DNA from: Alnus glutinosa
Taxonomy: Eukaryota; Streptophyta; Magnoliopsida; Fagales; Betulaceae
Assembly: GCF_958979055.1 (NCBI RefSeq)
Contig: NC_084896.1
Coordinates: forward strand, 3,534,001 to 3,598,000
Reading direction: 5' to 3'
DNA: 64,000 nt
In this document: positions 46,752-60,211 of the stretch, in pieces
How positions within the stretch are numbered: the stretch's first letter is position 1
Layout: each line of letters opens with the position of its first letter
Notes under the pieces: model-generated
Databases searched by the model: none
Seen by the model: only the letters and a program-made list of their open reading frames with translations
What the model was told of the DNA's origin: nothing
Made by a program: the position numbers and the translations under genes

Positions 46752-49700
46752 ATGGCTGATTCGGATGCAAATTCTAAGAAGAGACAAACGAAGAGTAACA
46801 GAAAGAGAAAGCTAAGGAGCCCCGAAGAAACCGAAAGACCTCCCAAAACGCACCGTTCAGAGAATTGGAGAGAACAAACCGAGGTTGGGCATGTTCAAGA
46901 GTTGGAACGAAGAGAGCTGAATCAGGAGCTCCTCGGAGAAGGTTCTCCATGGAGGAACCTGCAGTTGATTTTATCGTTACAGAACAAAGAACTCGATATT
47001 CAGAAGTTAGTCTCTTTCTTTATCTCTGTGTTTGTTTTCATTCGTGGCATTCTGTTTGGTTTCCGAGAAAGTTCGGTGAGAGGAATGAAATTTGAAATTC
47101 AGTATCGCATTTTTGTTTATTTTGCTCCTTTTTTTAGCAAAGCTCTATCACTCTCCAAGATTATATCTGTTGTCATTTGTTTGGTTGCTGAGGAGTTGAT
47201 TCTTTAGGAGTTCCTCATTTTATCCAATCAGTTATGTTATTGATCATTTTTTTTTTAATAATTGAATCTCAATTTTGTGATGATTTTGTTTTTGAATAAG
47301 AAAAGAAGTCCAGCAGCCCAATAGAGCATTGGCGTAGTTGTAATAAACGAGGGACGCATAATTCAGAATTGCGAGGATTATCATTTATTGCTCTGTATTT
47401 ATCTGCTAGTTTTTGTATCATGCATTCTTTCTGTTGCCATATGTTTAACTGCTGAAAAGACCAAGGAAAAGACAAGAAACTGGAGTTTTGAGTTTTATAT
47501 TTTAGTTTGTTTGACTTAAACTGACATCTATTCATTCAAACAAGTTGTGTGAGGCAAGGATATAGTGCCTTTTCGGGTTTAAAGTGGATCTGAAGCAAAA
47601 GCCATATCCGAGATACGAGGATTCTATTTGTCTTCGTTTCCCTTATACATTCGCTAACCATCAAAATGAGCAGTTGTTTTTTCTTTAACTAATGATGGAA
47701 TTTCAATGCAGGAAAGTGGAATTAGCTTCCAGTTTTGTGAAAACAAGGGTCTCAGAAGAAGCCAATGGTGCTGATCAAGATTATCAACCAGTGAAATTAT
47801 CGCGGTTGATAGTTTTCCTTAATGATTGGATCCAGTCTTTGATGATTTCTTCAGAAAAGAAAATGAGGGGTGACAGGCAGAAACCTCAGGCTGAGGTTGT
47901 TGAGGCATGTTTAGATTTTAGATGCTGGGAGATTTTCTTATTTTGCTTGGAGGAGTCGTTGAAATTGCAAGTTTCTTTGAAGTTCTCACGGAACCTTTTA
48001 CGGTCTATTTCTTCTATCGCAAAAAATGCAGTATCTCTTGTTAACAACACATTTGTGTGTTCACAAGAATCCTTTTTTATTGGCGAAGATTTTAAACTGT
48101 ACAGTACTGTGATTGATTGTATTTGTTTGGTCTTCGCATCCCATGGTGGCTTGTCGAATGAAAATTTAGACTTGTGGATTTCAACTGTTGATGCAGTTCT
48201 TGATCTTGTCCACAAAGTTTATGCCAAGAACCTTGATAGCAGCAATATGGGTGCTTTTACCCTGCAGTTTTCGTGCTTGGTACTTGAGCCATTTGCCACA
48301 TTTTTGAGGGTCCACCCAACTCGGAAAACAGGATTTCATGATTTTATAGATAAACTTCTTGAGCCACTGATGCATTTGTTGGGTGTCTTGCATCTTCAAA
48401 CTGGTGGAAGTAATTCTCATTGGACAGAAAACTTACTGAAACTAGTTCGAGAAGTTTTGTCTAATGGTTTGTTTCATCCAGTCCATATTGATGGATTTCT
48501 GAGCTTACAGAGTGCAGAAAAGTATGCCACATCTTTTGATTGGAAATCAAAAAACACAAAAACTGTTATTAAGAGTTATCATAGACACTTATTTGATAAA
48601 CTGGAAAGAGTTCTGACTCAGAAGAAAGTATTGGCAATGGGTAGCATTGGAGAACTATTCTGCTTGCTTGTTGATCGAGTAAAAACACTAAAAAGGACTT
48701 CTGTGCTTTCTCTGGGTAACAAGATGATGGGGAAAACAGGAGCTTCAAGGCACTTGGAGGATAACCCATTGGATCGAACGTCTAAGATGTCTTTTGAAAG
48801 TAGTAGTGTACTTATACACAAGAGCTATTGCTCAAGTAGTTTTAATGAAGACACACGAAAAGGACTTTTCGATTTTTTTGTACAGATAATGGAGCCTCTT
48901 TTGTTTAAGATTAATTCCAATGTTCAAGTTAAATTGGAAGTGGAACCTGACTTGTTGGAGGTTCATGACACTCTCAAATCTATTAATAGTTTGCTTGCTA
49001 GCTTTATGCATGAAAAGGTCTATGTAAGAACGGAGGACACCTCTGAAGGAGCTTGCCTTAATTTCTTGAAGAAGGTTTATGATATAGTTATATCATTTTC
49101 CACCAATTTACTCTGGTTGAGAAAATATGATTTAGATAACAATACACACATTGACTCATTAGCTTTATCAGCCAACGAGGTACTTGTTGCTGTAGGTTAT
49201 CTTCTAGAAATTGAGTATGAGATTATAGGGAATGACTTGGTAAGCTTGTGGCTTATGATGTTTTCTTACTCGGCCATTGGCCTGTCTTTGGTGGGTATGG
49301 TGGATCAAAGTTCATTATCTTCCAGGATAGAAGCCCTTGGATGCCAGCTGGTTAATCTCTATAGTCAGCTACGCCAGGTTAGAAGAACTCTTTGATCACT
49401 ATCCAATTATATAATGTTGGTCTTTTTTCTTTTTAATTTCTATATTGGAAATGTCTGACATCACACATGGTTTACGTCATTAGAATCTCTGTGCATGTAT
49501 TTTTTTTTTTGGGGTGTGGTGTGTGAGAGTTGAGGAGTGTCATGGGGCCAGAATATTTTTTGTGAAATGGTTTTTCGTCCCCTGCAACTATTCTATCTTG
49601 TTCTGTTTCCCATTCTTCTTTCTGTACCTCAAAATTTGGTTCAACTCATATTTCTTTTGGATTGAGAGGTTTCATGCCTTGTTCTTATACATTTGAACTA

Positions 49701-52700
49701 ATGTAGGTGAATAATGCTATCTTTGACCTGTGCAAAGCAGTAAGGCTTGTAATATCAGGCGATGATGACCGTGTGATAAATTATACTGGATTTAAAGCTC
49801 CTTTACCTTCTGAAGCATATGCAAGATCAGTGGGAATGCTATTATCCTCCCAAGAGTTTAAATGTGCTGCACATAATGCCATTAGAACTATACCAGAAGG
49901 GCAAGCAAGTGGATGCGTTAGGCAGTTAACAGCAGATATATCAGAATCTCTGGAATGGCTGAAAGTTAATTGTTCAGTGGCTGAGGGAAAAGAAGTTGGC
50001 CAACTGAATGTAAATAGTGTGCAAGGTTTTGATCTGCAAGCAGAACTTTTAGGAAGAGGATTGTCTGAATTGTATGCACTAGTACTGAATTCAGTGACTG
50101 TCACAATAGGTAACAGTAACCTTGTTGGAGTTTCTATCAAGGACCTGATGACACTACTACATCCTTGCATGAATTGCCTAGTTGGAATAGAGCCGAATAC
50201 TGTCAACAAGTTCCTTTTTTCTGTCACAGGAAGAAATCTTAACATTGGGGTGGCTGGGAATAAAGGTGATGTGCTGAAATTTAGGTTTTCCACTTATTGG
50301 GTCTTCATGTTCTTCTTTCGGTTGTACATGTGCTGCCGAAGCTTATATAGGCAAGCAATCAGCCTTATGCCTCCAGATGTATCAAGAAAGATGTCAGTAG
50401 TGATGGGGGATTCATTCACTGCATACTCTGGAAAGGACTGGATTGAGAGGACTGAATGGGATGATAAGGGCTATTTTTCTTGGATTCTCCAACCTTCAGC
50501 TTCTCTTCTTGCTGTTATACAATCAGTTTCAAATATTTATCTTCAGGGTAGCACTGAAGATTGCTGTCCCTTGATTTATGTATTGCATTCTATGGCTCTT
50601 CAGAGGCTTGTTGATTTGAATAGGCAGATAAAGTCCCTTGAGTATTTGCTGCAGAATAATGATAATCTGTTGCACAATAACTTGGTTGTTGGTGCTGCCT
50701 TGTCACCATATCGCAAGAAAAGTAGAAAGTGGGAAAGACACATCTCACTTTTGAGGCAAGAGGCAGCAGGTCTTACTGATTTCATGATGGGACATCTATG
50801 GTTATTGGCTAACGATCAACAATCGATCTCTTCTGATGATGCCACTTGTATGGATATTTCTGTCCAAGCTCTGCATGAAACTGAAGAATGGGATTTCGGT
50901 ATCTGTACTGTGAACAAGAAGTCATTGCCCACTGCTATTTGGTGGATTGTTTGCCAAAATATTGATATTTGGTGCACTCATGCTGCTAAAAAGAAGTTGA
51001 AGTTGTTTCTCTCACTTTTAATTCGTACTTCCCTCCCCTCTTTAAGAAGCAGCTTTGTGAAAGTTAGAAAGCAGCACAACAATGAACTTAGCCAGCTGAA
51101 GAAAGTAACAATAAATCAAATCTCATCAGAACTTCTAAGCGACTCAATTTTTTATGAACAAAAAGTAAGACCCTTAAGTAATACCCCAGCTTATTTGTGC
51201 ACAGATATTCACTCACACATGCTCTATTATAGTGTTTATTTTATGTATTATTTTCTTCAAAATGTCCCTTTCTGTATGATGTCCTCATACTTCTACGAGT
51301 TTATTGGAAATTTTTGCTTCATATGTGTTCATTCTATCTCTTGTATTAGTTTGTTCGCAGGTACTTTGCATCGAGATTCTGCCATGTATTGGAGAAATCA
51401 GTATCACTGTTATCTAGAGATTTTTCGTCTGGCAATGTTGATTTGAATTCGTTGCCTCATTGGCCAGAGGTTCTTGATGCGCTTGACAAGTCATCAGTAA
51501 ATATTGCCAGCAATAAACGTGTTTCATATGATTGTCTGTCAGATTCAAAACCGATCGCCCATTCATCAGATAAATTGCCATCCGAAATTTGCAAGGAACA
51601 AAGAGCTCTACCTTCCATTAGCACGAAATTTACAGCTTGTCAGAGTTTGCTTAATCTCTTGTGTTGGATGCCGAAAGGGTATCTAAATTCAAGATCATTG
51701 TTACTTTATGCGACTCATATACTTAACCTTGAGAGGTACGCTTTCTTCTCTGCATGATTTTTTTATGTTATGGTGTGGTGCATGTTTATGTAATGGTCTC
51801 CCATCTAAATGGTGATTGTTGCCTCCAGAGTATAGGCAAGTAGATCACAACTTCTTCACTTCTCTTGAGGAAAAGCCTTTGTGGTACATGCCAAACTGTC
51901 CGAATCTATTGAAAAATAGGTGATAAAATTAGAAAATAACCGTTACTGAAAAAAAGAAGAAAAATGTAAGACACATGTTATCCAGATTATGAATCTAATA
52001 CTGATAACTGTCTACTTGTGCACTTTTCTGTAATTCATGGCTATTTATGATGATCTGTTATCTTCTTGCATATTTTCAATCTTTTTTCATAAGCGTTCAG
52101 TAGCATTTATCTTGTGATATCATATGCTTTTTTTCGCTCTCTGCTGAGGATAGTATTCAGTTCAGAATTTTCATTAATATGAGCATGCCTACACCTTTCA
52201 GGCTTGTAGTTGGTGGCTTGTTGGAATGTCAGGGTCTTTTGTACTCATATAGTTATCACGAGCTTTTCAGATTGTTTGTTTCTTGCCGGAAGGCCTTGAA
52301 ATATATAATTATGGCAGCCTGTGACAAGAAGACAGAAGCTAGTCAATCCTCATTTACTCCCATATTCCCTGAGGATTCATTTTTTGCTTTATGGCTTTGC
52401 AAGTCAGTATCTCTGGTGGTTGAGCTTCAACAGGCAGTATCAGAAGATAATGCTAGTCAAGTTAAAGATTTGACATTTTCATTGATGGATCACACATCAT
52501 ATGTCTTCTTGACATTAAGCAAATATCAATTTAGTCATTCTGTTCACTTCCTTTTAGATGCAGAGAAGCGTCGTAAAGAGCAACCCTTTTCTGGCAATGC
52601 CGATCAACAGAGTAACTTAATTGAATCTGATCCATGTTTGGATTCCACCAACTGTATTGAGGCCTGGAAAAGTGCATCCCTTGTCGCCAAGATTTTGAAG

Positions 52701-55700
52701 GAACAGGCACAAAGCTATTTTATCTCTCCAAAGGATGCCCTTTGTTCTGAAAAAGTGGGTCTTGGTGTCAATGTTGTAAAGTTGAATAGATTTTCTTCTG
52801 TAGTTTCTTGCTTTAGTGGATTTTTATGGGGTCTAGCATCTGCAGTTAATGATACAAATGCAAGATATATTGATAATAAAGCAAAATTATTAGGGTGGGA
52901 ATCTGAACTTGTCTCGGAACTCAACCTTTGCATAAACGTGTTTGAAAAGTTCATTAATCTTTTCTTACACACGTTTCTCATTGATGATCAACAAGCCAGA
53001 AGTTTCTATAATGCTCAAAGTCTTAAAATGTTGGACTGTGGCCCAGATTTGGTGGATGCGGAGGAATTTTCACTGGAAGCTTCTCGTGCCCAGGCTGAAA
53101 TTTCATGTGGTAGACAGCAGGAAAATTTGGCTGCTGCAATGGCCTGCTCAATGTCATTTGACATTGATGATGACTCTGGAAATGCTAGTTGTAAAAGGTC
53201 ACAGTTGAAAGATGCAAACTTTGCTGCCAGTCTTCTGACCGAGGTCGATTCATTTGACTTTCAATGTATAAACAAGCCTATGTTGCAAAGCTTGCTAAAA
53301 GGTGATTATCCTGAAGTGGCATTTTCACTCAGGCGGCTATTAATTGGTTCTTCAGCCATATTGAAGCTAAAATTGCACATCAATAGGATTTCCTCACTCT
53401 CAAGCTTGGTTCCCTTTTTTGTTGGCATCTCACAAATCTTGTTATTGGGTTTTGTGGATATGGTTGAAATACCACAACCATTTTCTTTTGTTTGGTTGGA
53501 TGGTGTTCTGAAGTATCTGGAAGAGTTAGGAAATCATTTTCCTTCAACTAATCCTACCTTATCAAGAAATGTATATGCGAAGCTGATAGAGTTACACTTG
53601 AGGGCTATTGGAAAATGCATAACTTTGCAAGGAAAAAGAGCTACTCTAGCATCTCATGAGACAGAGTCGAGTACTAAGACACTCCAGGGTCATATAGGAT
53701 TATCCGAAGCATCTAATTCTCATGGGCCATATTGCTTGGATGAATTTAAAGTTAGATTAAGGATGTCATTTAAAATGTTCATAAAGAAACCAACAGAATT
53801 GCATCTCTTATCTGCCATCCAGGCTATAGAGAGAGCACTAGTTGGAGTCCGTGACGGGTGCACAATGATCTATGACATAACTACCGGAAATGCGGAAGGT
53901 AGAAAGGTTTCCTCAGTCGTTGCAGCTGGCGTTGATTGCTTCGATCTGGTTCTTGAGTATGTTTCAGGTAACATTGCACATCCAATGAAGGGATATTTTG
54001 ATAATTACGTAGATTAACCATTAAAGTGAAATCTTTAACATATCTGTAGTGGGTGCACGTTGTGTTTTTGGCATCTAATATGTGTTTCAGTTATTTGCAT
54101 TTTGATAGCTATTAGATGAGAATGTCCTTCCATTGGTAATGTTTTCACCAGAAGGATTTAAATCTTTCAAATGCCATGCGGGAAAAAAAAATGAAGATAA
54201 TCTCATTTGTTAAGTTATATTTAAAATGTAGGACAGAGATAATTGAGTAATTCCTTACATATTCCTTCAATAGTAAAACTGCTTTTTTATGGAAAAGAAA
54301 ATCGAAAAAAAAATGTTGTTTTCCAGGAGGCATTTTGAGATGGGATTTTACTTGGAGTTGTAATTTGGGAACTCTCTATGTTAATTGTCTTTGTTTGGAT
54401 TAACACTTTCTATCTTTGGACGGTGGCTTTTTTGTCCCCACGGTCGCTTAATTATGACGATTTCTTTGTTAATTTTTCTATTTCTAGTTAATGTGTTTCC
54501 TTTTGTATGCTTCGGTGTACTTAGGGCGCCTTACACTTTTAATAAGACTAGATTATTACTTTTTTTTTTTTTATAAGTAAAATATATTGAAAAGGCGCAA
54601 AGGGGCGCAACCCAAAGTACACAGGATATATACAAGGAACCTCTAATGTAAAGAACATAGAGAACATCTATCTAAGAAATCAAAATAGGAACATTCATGC
54701 ATTAACTTAATTCTAACTCTCCACATAAACAACATTTGAATCATCTTTCTTTTCAGATTCGACAAACCAGTCTCACAATCTTCAAAACAGCGTGCATTCC
54801 GTTCCCTCCAAACGCACCACATCAAACACAACGGAGCCATGCGCCAAATCTGTATCGAAGTCCGATTACCCTTCTGGCCCCTCCAACTCCCCAACATGTC
54901 TTTCACCGACCCCGGCATTACCCACTCCACCCCAAACAATTGCAGAAGCGCCCTCCACAATTCTGTAGCCACCATACAATGTAGAAACAAATGATCAATG
55001 GATTCTCCAGCGGTCTTACACATAGAGCACCAATCCATCACGATAATGTTTCTCTTTCGAAGGTTATCTAAAGTTAAAGATTTCCCTAAAGTTGCCCGTC
55101 CAAACAAAGAAAGCCACTCTCGAGGGAACATTAGCTTTCCAAATACTTTTCCACGGAAATGAAGACTGAGTAGGACTAGACAATAACTTATAGTAGGACT
55201 TTACCTCAAAAGATTTCTTTCGCGCTGGCACCCAACACAACTTATCCTCTCCCTCGCTGCTAACTTTGAGGGTGTACAACATCCCAAAAAACCTACTAAC
55301 CGCTTCGACCTCCCAATCATGAACTGAACGAGAAAACATAATATTCCATAAGATGGTGCCATTTTGTCTCTGCATAATTTACTTATATATATATATATAA
55401 AGAAAAAAGTTATTTCAAAAAATCCATGGAATTTCGAATTAAAATCCCAAGTTATAAATTTCCTAGAGAAAGATGTCATTGTACAAATTTTACCAATATT
55501 ACCATCCTCATGCCATCGACCATCACTATCCACACTGCCACTACCACTGTCGTTGCAAGCACCACCATCACCAATGCCACCACTGGTGCTACCAATATCA
55601 CCACCACTGCTAGCACCATCATCATTGCCACCATTGCCATTGCCATCACGGCCACCATTGCCATTGCCATCACGACCACCATTACCATCCACCATCGTTG

Positions 55701-57073
55701 CCGGCAGGCCCGGCACACCCACCATTGCTGCCAACACTGGTACTTTCACTCATTGCCGCCACTGCCACTCACTGATTTCTAAATTTACACTAGAGGTTGA
55801 AATGAATGGGATTAAATTTCCCATCCCCCCTTTTTTTTTGATAAGTAAGAGAATTTTTATTAAAAAGCGTAAGGCGCTCCGAAGTACACAGAGAGTATAC
55901 AAAGGAACAACCCAGCCACCCCACAAAACAGAACCCAAAAGGCCCATAAGGATCTAAACCCCCCAACAACACCCAAAACCCAAATACAGTAGAAGTCCCC
56001 AAAAAAACACCCAAACCTGCCCACATACCAACCCAAACAACCCCTCCAAAACCCACAGTAGAAACCCAAATCCCAAATACATCAAAAGCCCCCAAAAACA
56101 CCCAAACCCACTATAAACACCCAAAACCCGAACCGAAGAGCCGAAAAAGAACAAACCCAACATACAAAGGAATAGAAATATAGAAAAAAAAATAAAAAAT
56201 AACTGCAGTGTCACCGGCGCGTGGAGCACACCGCCCTTTAAATCTCACCTTTTTGAGAATTGTAAGAATTTTTCGAATTCTTCGTCCAAGCACAACCTCC
56301 TAGATATATCAGAATTTCATCTTGGTATTGCAAAAGGTGGTCTTTAAGAAATGGGGAAATGTTAGTGGTACCAGATATTTTTTGGAATTTCTTCATAACT
56401 CATTTTGCTTATTCATGTTGTCCTGGAATTCATACTTCTGCTATACTAAATTATGAACTATATGGAAACGAGAAATAAATGTCAGATGAGGAGATGCATG
56501 AATTGATTAACCCTGCATAAATAATGCTATTGCACTTGTCACTTGAGGTTTCTCTACCAATTTGATGTTCTTACTTTTGACTTACTTTTCAGGACGCAAA
56601 CGTTTGAATGTGGTAAAAAGACACATTCAGGGCTTAATTGCGGGCTTGTTCAACATAATTCTGCACTTGCAGAGTCCTTTAATTTTCTACATGAGATCTA
56701 TCCATAATAAAGATGATACTAATCCAGATCCAGGATCAGTCATTCTTATGTGCGTTGAAGTACTCATAAGAGTTTCTGGAAAACATGCTATTTTCCAAAT
56801 GGATGTCTGGCATGTAGGACAGTCTTTACGTATTCCTGCTGCACTTTTTCAAGATTTTTGTCGGCTTAAACTTTCTGAAGCTCCCATTTCATCTCATTCT
56901 TCCTTAAACTTGGATAATCAAGTCTCTGATCCACTGGCAAGCATGGATATCTGTGTTATAGATCGGTTCTTCTCAATTGACCTATTTGCTGCATGTTGTA
57001 GATTATTGCATACGGTTCTTAAGCATCACAAAAGGTACTCTCTCTCTCTCCCTCCCTCCCTCCCTCCCTCCCT

Positions 57074-57120
<47 letters not shown>

Positions 57121-59803
57121 GTTACACTGGTTTCATATGTTTACAATTAAATGGCCAGGAAAATAGAGATGAAAACAGAAAAATATAAAAAAGAAGGGCA
57201 GTAAACCTGTGAAGAGTCATTCTGAGTTCATGCAGAAAAATATAAAAAAGAAGGGCAGTAAACCTGTGAAGAGTCATTCTGAGTTCATGTTACCATCTTT
57301 ATACATTAATGTGGAATGTCATCGTACAATTTTTACTGTGGCAAACAGTATTAGCTGGTATTGATATATTGATGCTGTAGTTACTTTGACCTTCTATGCT
57401 TGTTAATACAACAGAAAGAGATGCGTCAATGTTTATATTTTTTTTAAATACATGGATATGCTTTTCACATTGAAATAGTCTCACTTGAATGCAGTTTAAT
57501 TCAAGGGCTAGATTTGAAGTTATCAGTTTCTTTGTGGTTTAGTGAAGCCACATCTATAGCTGATTAAAATTGATATGATTATCTCTTTTTCTTGATCATG
57601 CTTTATGCACTTAAGTATGTGGGTTTTACGTTTATATTTCTCACTAAATTTTCGAGCTAGCTATCTTGCTTATTTTCGTTGATGCTGCCCCCCCACTTTC
57701 TGGTGGATGGAATTGGGCATTATACGTGTTTATACTGATTGTTTTCATTTCTTCTAGTGAATGTGAGCGGTGTATTTCTCTACTTGAAGCCTCTGTTTCT
57801 GTTCTCCTTCATTGTTTGGAGATGGTCGATACTGATTCAGTTTTCAGAAAAGGATATTTTTCATGGGAATTAGAAGAGGGAGTAAAATGTGCTTGTTTTC
57901 TCCGAAGGATATACGAGGAGGTATGTGATGTTTGTATGAATATTCATTATCATTGACATGCATTATCACAATGAATCCTTACTCCATTGCCTTAATTTGG
58001 TTTTGTTCGTACATGTCAAACACTGCCTCTTATTTGGGTGAAGTTTTGAGACATGGTAGCTGAGTTGGCTCATTTAGACATGCCATTTATTTTGGGATAA
58101 GATCATCTAGTTTGAGCTTGTGGACCCAATATCCTTGTCAAGGGATTTCTTTGGTGAATGGGGTCATTGAAGGCTTTAATCGGAGCTTATAATTGGTTTA
58201 AAGAGTGTTTGGTGCTTGGGAACTCCTCACCAGCTCGGCTTGCATGTTCAGGAAACCTTAAACGTTCAGAAAAGTTGTTCCCCAACTAAAAGTTGGATGT
58301 GTTGGGTTTGGCCTAAGCAACTGAGCGCCACTGGCGATAGAAACTTGTTTATACAAAGCCTACTTTGCTGTTTTAACCGTCGTGCACTTCATCTGTGCCA
58401 TTACTGACATTAAGTGGTCATTCAAGCTTTAACATTTATATGACACATGCCAAGGGTGTTTGGATTGGTTGGCATCTATTCCTCCCACAAACAACAACTT
58501 ACCCTAATTGATTCTCATCCCACCTGATCTACTTTTCATTTTTATGGTGCAGATAAGACAGCAAAAAGATGTTCTTGGTCACCATTGTTCTCAGTTTTTG
58601 TCCAATTACATATCGGTTTATTCGGGACATGGCCCCTTTAAAACTGGTATCAAAAGGTAATTTTTAGAATCTTAACTTAAATCTGATTATTCTTATTATG
58701 GAGTGTGAGAATTTCCATGTTTAGCTCTTGTTTTCTGTTCTTCTCCTTCTTACTTTAGATTGTCTTCGCATTTTAATTTGCCTCTGAACATTTGTTCATT
58801 TCAAAAGACGTCACATCTTTCCTTACTGACCAAAATGACCCCCCAGAGGGTTTTACTTTGGTCTTGTCCCATAATTTAGAGTTAAATAATGGGAGGACAA
58901 TATTGGAGAAATGAGCTTAAATAAGCAAGTGTGACGGCATGAGTTAGTCTCCTTAAAATGTTGGCTTTTTCCAAGAGGACAGGCTTAGTGGGATAGGAGC
59001 CCTTTAGCTCTCATAATGTAGTGTAGCTGAATGTGTTACGTGAACGGTTTCTCAAACATGAAACAAGATAATTTGATAGGTTCTGTAGTTCTGAGGGAAC
59101 CTAGACCTTAAATTCTGAGGGAATCTAGACCTTTTAAATTTTGAAGGAACTTAGACCTTTTAGATTTTAAGGGAACCTAGATCTTTTTAAACACAAAGTT
59201 TGTGATTAATTTTACTTACTTTTTATTAATCACTCATGCATATAAATAAGAGAATTACAAAGACAGAGAATAGGAGATGAACTCCTACCTCTACCCTAAG
59301 ATAAACTCATAATACAAATAAACTACTTGGAGATAACTCCAACTCTAACTTGAAGAAACCTAAAATAATTTCTGCACCATAGTGCTACAAATAATTAAAA
59401 GACTCTGACTTAGATAGATAACTATAACTATCTTTATTTAATTAAACTACGATTACTCAAAGATAAACTAATGCAAGTTATGTCAACGTCTTCTACATAT
59501 TGTAGAATTTTACTTTCATAACAGAATCGTTGTATTATAAATCTGCAGGGAAATAGATGAAGCTCTAAGACCAGGTATATATGCTTTAATTGATGCCTGC
59601 TCAGCAGATGATCTTCAATATCTTCATACTGTATTTGGAGGTAACCAATCTTGACTTGATATTTATTTAAAAGGAGTTTCAGAAGGAAATGCTTCATTTT
59701 CACCCAATTTCTCATTATTTCTGTAGAGGGTCCTTGCAGAAACACCCTAGCAACCCTGCGACATGATTACAAACTGAATTTCCAGTATCAAGGTAAAGTC
59801 TGA
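46752..59803 (+). CDS. URB2: Urb2/Npa2-type nucleolar ribosome-biogenesis protein
   Basis: Ten exons, 2135 codons: 46752-47005, 47712-49377, 49707-51164, 51350-51735, 52202-53967, 56593-57034, 57758-57920, 58553-58656, 59549-59640, 59727-59803; all GT-AG with closing phases. Urb2/Npa2 in yeast acts in early 27S pre-rRNA processing of 60S subunits; plant copies are assumed nucleolar. The N-terminus is strongly basic (KKRQTKSNRKRKLRSPEE), a likely nuclear/nucleolar signal. The body is long, helical and repeat-like with no catalytic motif. The C-terminal Urb2 domain (about residues 1850-2135) includes LIRVSGKHAIFQMDVWHV, FFSIDLFAACCRLLHTVLKH, KGYFSWELEEGVKCACFLRR and the ending ALRPGIYALIDACSADD, GEGPCRNTLATLRHDYKLNF. 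Exon 4 uses acceptor TATTAG at 51349, not CGCAG at 51360, to keep frame. Intron 5 (2625 nt) is loaded with LINE tails. Confidence 0.93.
54559..55375 (-). mobile_element. LINE 3' end with reverse-transcriptase zinc-binding domain, in URB2 intron 5
   Basis: On the - strand the peptide runs CWVPARKKSFEVKSYYKLLS, KSIWKANVPSRVAFFVWT, then after a frameshift near 55075 GKSLTLDNLRKRNIIV, WCSMCKTAGESIDHLFLHC (the C-x2-C...H-x4-C pattern of the zf-RVT domain) and WRMAPLCLMWCVWRERNARC. A T-run on the + strand at 54559-54572 is the poly-A tail. The reverse transcriptase itself is missing: a 5'-truncated dead copy, antisense to the host gene. Confidence 0.85.
55500..55720. repeat. Degenerate ACC/GCC trinucleotide repeat in URB2 intron 5
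   Basis: Runs of ACCACC, GCCACCATT and ATTGCCATT, with a 24-base unit (ACCATTGCCATTGCCATCAC) repeated exactly twice near 55630-55675. All six frames are low-complexity: Gly/Asp/Asn-rich on one strand, Pro/Leu/Ser-rich on the other. Confidence 0.75.
55829..56230 (-). mobile_element. Second LINE 3' tail in URB2 intron 5
   Basis: It opens with a T-run at 55829 and TGATAAGTAAGAGAATTTTTATT, then AAGGCGCTCCGAAGTACACAG and GTATACAAAGGAACAACCC. The same order (ATAAGTAAAATATATTG, AAAGTACACAGGATATATACAAGGAACC) follows the tail of the LINE at 54559, so both come from one family in the same orientation. The interior is a CCAAAACCC-type low-complexity stretch. No coding block survives. Confidence 0.65.
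57036..57117. repeat. CT/CCCT microsatellite adjoining a URB2 splice donor
   Basis: The tract starts directly after donor GTACTCTCTC at 57035 and has about seven CCCT units followed by about seventeen CT units. Confidence 0.9.
57176..57289 (+). repeat. Exact 57-bp tandem duplication in URB2 intron 6
   Basis: Units 57176-57232 and 57233-57289 are identical. The unit is a multiple of three and is open in one + frame through both copies and on to a stop near 57363, giving a lysine-rich peptide (KKKGSKPVKSHSEFM). It is not in frame with or needed by the URB2 model. Confidence 0.9.
59085..59186. repeat. Tandem repeat of about 27 bp in URB2 intron 8
   Basis: Four diverged units of the form CTGAGGGAACCTAGACCTTTTAAATT. 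They precede about 300 bp that resembles a retroelement LTR edge (TAAGAGAATTACAAAGACAGAG). Confidence 0.75.
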
Positions 59804-60211
59804 TCCAATTCTTTTTTCCTCTGGCTGGATATATTTGCTCAAATATCAAAAAGCTGGAGATAACGCAGCTGCAGGTTGTTGTATTATTAAATTAGGGGGT
59901 TTTTTTCATTCCTTCCGGGTAGGGGATGCCTTAGAATTAGATGCCTAAATGGTAATTAGGTTGAAGTGTACATATGAACTGAATTACCCAACACCACCAT
60001 TTCTTGATTCCGTAGTAACCTTTCAAGTGTAAAATGGCTTCAACAGTGTTGTAAAGTGCAATTTTGCTTTAAAAAATCCCTAGTTTTTAATTGGTATTTC
60101 ATTATGATGTTTGAGTATCCTGTTAACCAGATGAACGGTACAAGTATTTAATCTCATTGGTGGCTGTATCTCCAAATAAATAGAGGAAAATGTTTGGGTT
60201 ACTATTACTTT

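Noticed and set aside
49781..50293. 170-codon - strand ORF inside URB2 exon 3
   Set aside because: Shadow of a long coding exon; no family resemblance.
55201..55957. Overlapping 182- and 197-codon ORFs rich in Gly/Asp or Pro/Leu
   Set aside because: They are the two strands of a degenerate ACC/GCC repeat plus transposon edges inside URB2 intron 5; no domain and no conserved start.
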